The translations under genes and the position numbers were made by a program. 17,271 nt of DNA from JBIOWF01 sp044868295 (GTDB lineage Bacteria > Actinomycetota > Actinomycetes > Streptosporangiales > Streptosporangiaceae): NCBI GenBank assembly GCA_044868295.1, contig JBIOWF010000019.1, positions 1 to 17,271 of the forward strand, given 5' to 3'. The notes under the pieces are model-generated. The model did no database searches, had not been told where the DNA came from, and saw only the letters and a list, made by a program, of their open reading frames with translations. Below, one piece after another: positions 13,501-17,271 of the stretch (its first letter is position 1; each line of letters begins with the position of its first letter).

Positions 13501-14070
13501 ATGTCCGACCCCAACGCCTTCCTGATGAGCGGCGGCACCACGTCCGCCAAGTTCGACACCATCGGCACCACCGTAGCCGGGAAGATCACCCGCCAGCCCG
13601 AGGTCCAGCAGCAGCGCGACTTCACGACAGGCGAGCCCAAGACCTGGGACGACGGCAAGCCCATGATGCAGCTCGTCGTCGCCCTGGCAACCAGTGAGCG
13701 CGACCCGCAGATCCCCGACGACGACGGCGAGCGGAACATCTACGTCAAGGCGAACCTCCTGAAGGCCGTCCGCGAAGCCGTCCGGAAGTCGGGCGCGAGC
13801 GGTCTGGAGGTCGGCGGCACGCTGTCGATCACCTACACCGCCGACGGTGAGGCGAAGAAGCGGGGATTCAACCCGCCGAAGATCTACAGCGCCACCTACG
13901 CGCCCCCGGCCGCACAGACCGCGAACGCCTTCCTCGGCGCAGAGCAGCCCCCGCAAGCCCCTGCCGCGTCTGCGACGGCGGCCACGCCGAACCCCGCCGA
14001 GGCACTCGCCGCGTCCGGCATGAGCCCCGAGCAGATCGCGGCCGTGATGGCGATGTCCAAAACCTCGTAG
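13501..14070 (+). CDS. Probable ssDNA-binding protein of the element
   Basis: A 189-residue acidic protein. Residues about 15-140 look like an OB-fold (alternating strands: FDTIGTTVAGKITRQPEVQQ, MMQLVVALATSERD, NIYVKANLLKAVREAVRKSG, GTLSITYTADGEA). The tail is Ala/Pro/Gln-rich and disordered, ending MSPEQIAAVMAMSKTS. It sits directly after the RecB-like nuclease and before the primase genes, the usual place of a phage single-strand binding protein, but it is not a canonical Ssb and lacks that family's DDDIPF tip. ATG at 13501 has AAAGGAG 9 bases upstream. The fold and role are inferred from pattern and context. The 79 bp to the next gene hold only its ribosome site and a short CCCAGG/CCTGGG inverted repeat. 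Confidence 0.6.
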   Translation: MSDPNAFLMSGGTTSAKFDTIGTTVAGKITRQPEVQQQRDFTTGEPKTWDDGKPMMQLVVALATSERDPQIPDDDGERNIYVKANLLKAVREAVRKSGASGLEVGGTLSITYTADGEAKKRGFNPPKIYSATYAPPAAQTANAFLGAEQPPQAPAASATAATPNPAEALAASGMSPEQIAAVMAMSKTS

Positions 14071-14149
14071 GTGACGCCACCAGCCCGACCGGTTCACGCC
14101 GGGACCCAGGTGCGAGCCCTGGGCGGGCACGCAGAAAGGGGGGTACGCC

Positions 14150-14560
14150 ATGGCGCTCGTGCGCATGATCGTCGAAGACGGCAAGGCCAAGGTGTTCTCA
14201 CCATTCGAGGCCAAAGACCTCGTGAAGTCCATGCCCACCAGATCCTGGTCTGCCGCCGATAAGGCATGGGTGATCCCCGCCGAGGACGTCGACGACCTCA
14301 AGGACCTGCTGGAGGCGTCCGGCTACCGCGTGCTCATCACGCACAAACAGGCCAAACAGGAGCGGCGATCCGAGCCGCCGCCACGTCAGGCCCGCACGGG
14401 CCGGACATGGGCCGATGACCTACTCACATCCCTGTCGCCCGAACTCGCCGAGAGGGCGTTCAAGGCGCTGACCAGGGTGCTTCATCCAGATATCGGGGGG
14501 TCGACCGAAGCAATGCAGATTTTGAACGCCGCCCGCGACCGGTCCGGGCGTGGCCGATGA
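14150..14560 (+). CDS. Small protein with HARP-like N-terminus and J-domain-like HPD tail
   Basis: A 136-residue protein of two parts. The N-terminal part (about 13-65: FSPFEAKDLVKSMPTRSWSA, ADKAWVIPAEDVDDLKDLLE) follows the pattern seen in HARP-type segments of SMARCAL1-like helicases: a lysine/proline turn, then K-x-W-x-[IF]-P. The C-terminal part (about 95-130) reads ERAFKALTRVLHPDIGGSTE and MQILNAARD, which is the helix II, HPD loop (112-114) and helix III of a J domain, the Hsp70/DnaK contact. The usual helix I and the G/F region of DnaJ are missing. Its stop overlaps the next start (ATGA), so it is coupled to the primase-helicase. A role in loading or remodelling the replication machinery with host DnaK is possible but inferred. 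ATG at 14150 has AAAGGGGGG just upstream. Confidence 0.65.
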   Translation: MALVRMIVEDGKAKVFSPFEAKDLVKSMPTRSWSAADKAWVIPAEDVDDLKDLLEASGYRVLITHKQAKQERRSEPPPRQARTGRTWADDLLTSLSPELAERAFKALTRVLHPDIGGSTEAMQILNAARDRSGRGR

Positions 14561-17178
14561 CCAACCTGCTCGACGCCGTCCGCGGCGCGTACAACGCCGG
14601 GCTCTGCACAATCCCGGCCAGGACCGACGGGAGTAAGGCGCCCGCGGTCGACTGGAAGGCCTACGAATCCGAGCGGCCGAGCGCGGAACAGGCCGGACAG
14701 TGGTTCACCGGCAATCGCTACGACGGGTTCGGTGTCGTCTGCGGGACCGTGTCCGGCGGGCTGGAGATGCTCGAGCTGGAGGGACGCGCCGTCGCCGAGG
14801 GCGTGCTCGGCCAGTACACCGCGCTGCTCGCCGACCACAACCTCGGCGAACTGTGGGACCGGATCACCAGCGGGTACACCGAGGCCACACCGAGCGGCGG
14901 TATCCACGTCCTGGTGAGGGTCGAAGGGACGCCGCGCAAGAACACCAAGCTCGCCCGCCGCCCGTCCACAGGCACCGAACTCGCGGTGTGGAAAGCCCAC
15001 CAGCAGGCCGACGTGGACGCCGAGAAGGACCCGGCCGTACGCCAGCGCCGCCAGCAGAACCTCGACAGGATTGTGCGCGGCGACCAGGTCCCCCAGGTGC
15101 TCATCGAGACGCGCGGCGAGGGCGGGTTCGTCGTGGTCGCCCCGTCCGGGGGCCGCACCCACCCGACGGGCAAACCGTGGGTCGTCATCCAGGGCGGGCT
15201 CGACTCCATCGCCACGATCACCGAGGAGGAGCGCGACGCCCTGCACGCCGTCGCGACCCTGCTCGACGTGATGCCGGTCGTCGAACCTGGACCGCCGCCC
15301 ACAAGCGGCGTCCGCGCCGTACGGCCAGATGACGACGAACTCCGCCCCGGGGACGACTTCAACGCGCGCGCCGACTGGGACGACATCATCGTCCCGCACG
15401 GATGGCGGTACACCCGCAGCTACGGAAGCGCCCGCGGCTGGTGCAGGCCCGGCAAGCCCGGGGGCCACGTCTCGGCGACGACTGGCCGGAACAGCGGCGA
15501 CAATCTTTACGTCTTCAGCTCCTCAACCGTGTTCGACACTGAGCGCCCCTACTCCAAGTTCGCCGCCTATGCCCTCTTGGAGCATGGCGGGAACTACGCC
15601 ACGGCAGCCAGGGCGCTGCGCGCACAGGGCTACGGCGGCGACCGCCCCCGCGAGGACTTCACTGGGCTCCTCAGCGAACAATCCCAGAGGGGCGACAAGG
15701 AAGAGGAGGAGGACCGAGACGAGGACTTCTCGTTCCTCCTCGGCGAGGAAGGCAACCTCGCCACCGTCACCCAGATCCACCCCAAGAGCGAAGCGGAGCC
15801 ACATCTCCAGGTCGTCGCCGAGTCGACGTACCGCTACAGCGAGGATCGCAACGCCCTGGCCCTCATCGCGCGCTTCGGCGAGGTGATCCGGTACTGCCCC
15901 GACCGCAGCCGCTGGCTTGCCTGGGACGGCACCCGATGGCAGTGGTGCGAGTCCGGCGGCGGCGTTGTGGCCGAGTACGCCAAGCGGATAGCCCGCTCTC
16001 TCCCGGAGGAGATCAAGAAAGACGCGCAATTCAAGGCGTCGTCACTGTCGGCGCGCGGAATTAACGCCTGCCTCGCGCTGGCCCGCTCCGACAGCCGTGT
16101 CATGGTGCCGTACAGGTCGTTCGACGCGCACCCATGGGAGCTCAACACACCGGGCGGCATCGTCGACCTGCGCACCGGCCAACTGCTGCCGTCCGACCCG
16201 GCCAAGCTGCACACCCGGATGTCCACGGTGACGCCCGACTTCGATGCCGGCCTCGGGCGGTGGGGCGAGTTCCTCGACGACACCTTCGGCGAAGACGAGG
16301 AGCTCATCGCCTACATGCAACGCCTGGTCGGCTACAGCGCGGTCGGCCTCGTCGGCCCGCACATCCTGCCCTTCTGTTACGGATCAGGCGGCAACGGAAA
16401 GGGTGTCTTCCTTGAAGCCTGCGCCCACATTCTCGGCGACTATTCCGGCAAGGCACCTCGCGGCTTCCTCACCGTCCGGATGAGCGAACCGCACCCTCAG
16501 GAGATCGCCAAGCTGGCCGGCGCTCGCATGGTGCTGTGCTCGGAGACCAACGAAGGCGACAAGTTCGACGAGTCCAAGGTCAAGGAATTGACCGGCGGCG
16601 ACAGCCTCACCGGCCACTTCATGCGGGAGAACGACTTCACCTTCACGCCCAGCCACACGCTGTGGTTGATGGGCAATAACAAGCCGTCCGTCCGCAGTGG
16701 CGGCCGATCCTTCTGGCGGCGGCTGCGGCTCATCGGGTTCGAGAACGAGGTGCCCGAAGGCAAGGCGGTCGACGACCTCCAAGGCATCCTCGCCCGTGAC
16801 CATGGCCCGGTCCTGCTCGCCTGGATCGCCAGAGGCGCCGCCGAGTACGCCCGCATCGGCCTCGCCGAGCCCAAGAGCGTCACAGCGGCCACTGCGGAGT
16901 ACCAGAAGGAACAGGAGACCGTCGACCGCTTCGTCGAAGAGCGGTGCAAGCTCGGCGGCGGCGAACACGTTCAGATCAAGGTCGCGCTCCTCTATGACGC
17001 GTACGAGAAGTGGTGCACGAAGGAGCGCTGCGAGCCCGTCACGAAGACTTCCTTCACTCTCAAGCTCAAGAAGCACGGGGTCGAAGCTGCCAAGGGCGGC
17101 AAGGGTGTCCGGATCTACGTGAACGTCAGCCTGTTGGTCGATAACGACGACAGCCGGGATGGGTCATGGTTCGGATGA
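14557..17178 (+). CDS. Bifunctional primase-polymerase with D5/SF3 helicase
   Basis: An 873-residue replication initiator. Residues 1-200 form a prim-pol (archaeo-eukaryotic primase) domain: GFGVVCGTVSGG, MLELEG (73 and 75 acidic), PSGGIHVLVRV (His117) and IETRGEGGFVVVAPSGG. A linker segment (about 262-360) has PHGWRYTR and SATTGRNSGDNLYVFSSS. A D5_N-like part (about 445-560) contains DRSRWLAWDGTRWQW. The SF3 helicase core shows Walker A GSGGNGKG (609-616), MVLCSETNEG (Walker B region), LWLMGNNKP (motif C, sensor Asn) and SFWRRLRLI (arginine finger). A winged-helix-like end follows. This is the P4-alpha/D5 design, which primes, unwinds and often recognises the origin. An acidic linker (about 380-400) separates the two halves. 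Canonical prim-pol aspartates are glutamates here. Its start overlaps the preceding stop (ATGA). Confidence 0.92.
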   Translation: MTNLLDAVRGAYNAGLCTIPARTDGSKAPAVDWKAYESERPSAEQAGQWFTGNRYDGFGVVCGTVSGGLEMLELEGRAVAEGVLGQYTALLADHNLGELWDRITSGYTEATPSGGIHVLVRVEGTPRKNTKLARRPSTGTELAVWKAHQQADVDAEKDPAVRQRRQQNLDRIVRGDQVPQVLIETRGEGGFVVVAPSGGRTHPTGKPWVVIQGGLDSIATITEEERDALHAVATLLDVMPVVEPGPPPTSGVRAVRPDDDELRPGDDFNARADWDDIIVPHGWRYTRSYGSARGWCRPGKPGGHVSATTGRNSGDNLYVFSSSTVFDTERPYSKFAAYALLEHGGNYATAARALRAQGYGGDRPREDFTGLLSEQSQRGDKEEEEDRDEDFSFLLGEEGNLATVTQIHPKSEAEPHLQVVAESTYRYSEDRNALALIARFGEVIRYCPDRSRWLAWDGTRWQWCESGGGVVAEYAKRIARSLPEEIKKDAQFKASSLSARGINACLALARSDSRVMVPYRSFDAHPWELNTPGGIVDLRTGQLLPSDPAKLHTRMSTVTPDFDAGLGRWGEFLDDTFGEDEELIAYMQRLVGYSAVGLVGPHILPFCYGSGGNGKGVFLEACAHILGDYSGKAPRGFLTVRMSEPHPQEIAKLAGARMVLCSETNEGDKFDESKVKELTGGDSLTGHFMRENDFTFTPSHTLWLMGNNKPSVRSGGRSFWRRLRLIGFENEVPEGKAVDDLQGILARDHGPVLLAWIARGAAEYARIGLAEPKSVTAATAEYQKEQETVDRFVEERCKLGGGEHVQIKVALLYDAYEKWCTKERCEPVTKTSFTLKLKKHGVEAAKGGKGVRIYVNVSLLVDNDDSRDGSWFG

Positions 17179-17191
17179 TCTCGGCCTCATT

Positions 17192-17271
17192 GGTGGCAGG
17201 TTGGGTGGCAGGTTTCAACAAACCTGCCACCCTCCCGACCTGCGAAAACACCAATCGTGGGTGGCAGGTTG
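17192..17271. repeat. Iteron-like GGTGGCAGGTT repeats, probable replication origin (cut by window end)
   Basis: GGTGGCAGGTT occurs at 17192-17202, 17204-17214 and 17260-17270 in direct orientation, and as its complement at 17221-17231. The second and third copies form a 13-bp inverted repeat (GGGTGGCAGGTTT, CAAC, AAACCTGCCACCC). A partial ACCTGC lies between them near 17238. The array starts 13 bp after the primase-helicase stop and runs off the window. P4-alpha-type proteins bind short iterated sites at their origin, so an origin is the best reading; the inverted pair could also act as a terminator. Confidence 0.7.

Larger units (their letters stand above)
9475..17271. mobile_element. Integrative element or prophage (left part, right end outside window)
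   Basis: From the tRNA-Ser 3' end to the window edge the genes form a typical temperate-element set: tyrosine integrase and repressor leftward; excisionase-like protein, RusA resolvase, PD-(D/E)XK nuclease, ssDNA-binding candidate, J-domain-like protein and primase-helicase rightward, then iteron-like repeats. No capsid, terminase, FtsK-like transfer or conjugation gene is seen, so whether it is a prophage, a phage satellite or an integrative conjugative element cannot be decided. The left boundary is the tRNA; the right end is not in the window. Confidence 0.85.

Noticed and set aside
13378..14301. A 307-codon antisense frame over the ssDNA-binding candidate
   Set aside because: Codon-position GC favours the + strand gene, which has a good AAAGGAG site and fits the operon; the antisense frame crosses three genes.
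14150..14560. Annotating this protein as DnaJ
   Set aside because: Only a short HPD-containing hairpin is present; helix I, the G/F region and the zinc finger of DnaJ are absent.
14482..15468. A 328-codon open frame antisense to the primase domain
   Set aside because: The opposite strand has conserved prim-pol motifs. The antisense product has no family features and no credible ribosome site was found.

Overview
The window is high-GC actinobacterial chromosome whose right half is occupied by an integrated mobile element. The host is most likely a proteasome-bearing filamentous actinomycete, possibly Streptosporangiales. This is inferred from the very GC-rich codon use, a DUF4446-pheA-serS block, a Bpa/PafE-type proteasome activator, leaderless-looking promoters and a Streptomyces-like integrase. 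No 16S or marker gene is present, so the genus is not claimed.

Left half (1-9385), host chromosome. A DUF4446 membrane protein (its start may lie outside the window), prephenate dehydratase (pheA) and seryl-tRNA synthetase (serS) run on the + strand. They are followed by an array of about 31-bp repeats that seems to have grown out of the serS 3' end, then a strong stem-loop. On the - strand come a small secreted protein and, past a decayed small gene, a CspA-type cold-shock protein with a clear intrinsic terminator. A Cof-type HAD phosphatase (+) converges on bpa (-), and the bpa 3' end is followed by an in-frame 21-bp triplication. A PIG3-type quinone oxidoreductase (-) is divergent from a 739-residue ParA/MinD-like ATPase (+) with a long disordered, repeat-bearing N-terminus.

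Right half (9386-17271), integrative element or prophage. A tRNA-Ser(UGA) gene marks the boundary. Its 3' end is the likely attachment core, and possible arm-type repeats and a tyrosine integrase gene follow at once. Integrase and an XRE-type repressor form a leftward unit. A short control region with a perfect 20-bp palindrome separates them from a rightward replication/recombination operon: an excisionase-like HTH protein, a RusA resolvase, a PD-(D/E)XK Fe-S nuclease split over two overlapping ORFs, a probable ssDNA-binding protein, a small protein combining a HARP-like segment with an HPD J-domain-like tail, and an 873-residue primase-polymerase/SF3 helicase. Repeats of an 11-bp iteron-like motif follow directly and run off the window end, probably the element's replication origin. 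Virion, transfer and cargo genes, and the second attachment site, would lie to the right.

How it fits together: the repressor and integrase would keep the element quiet and integrated. Relief of the operator would turn on excisionase and the replication genes, which together supply origin, primase-helicase, single-strand binding, end processing and junction resolution.
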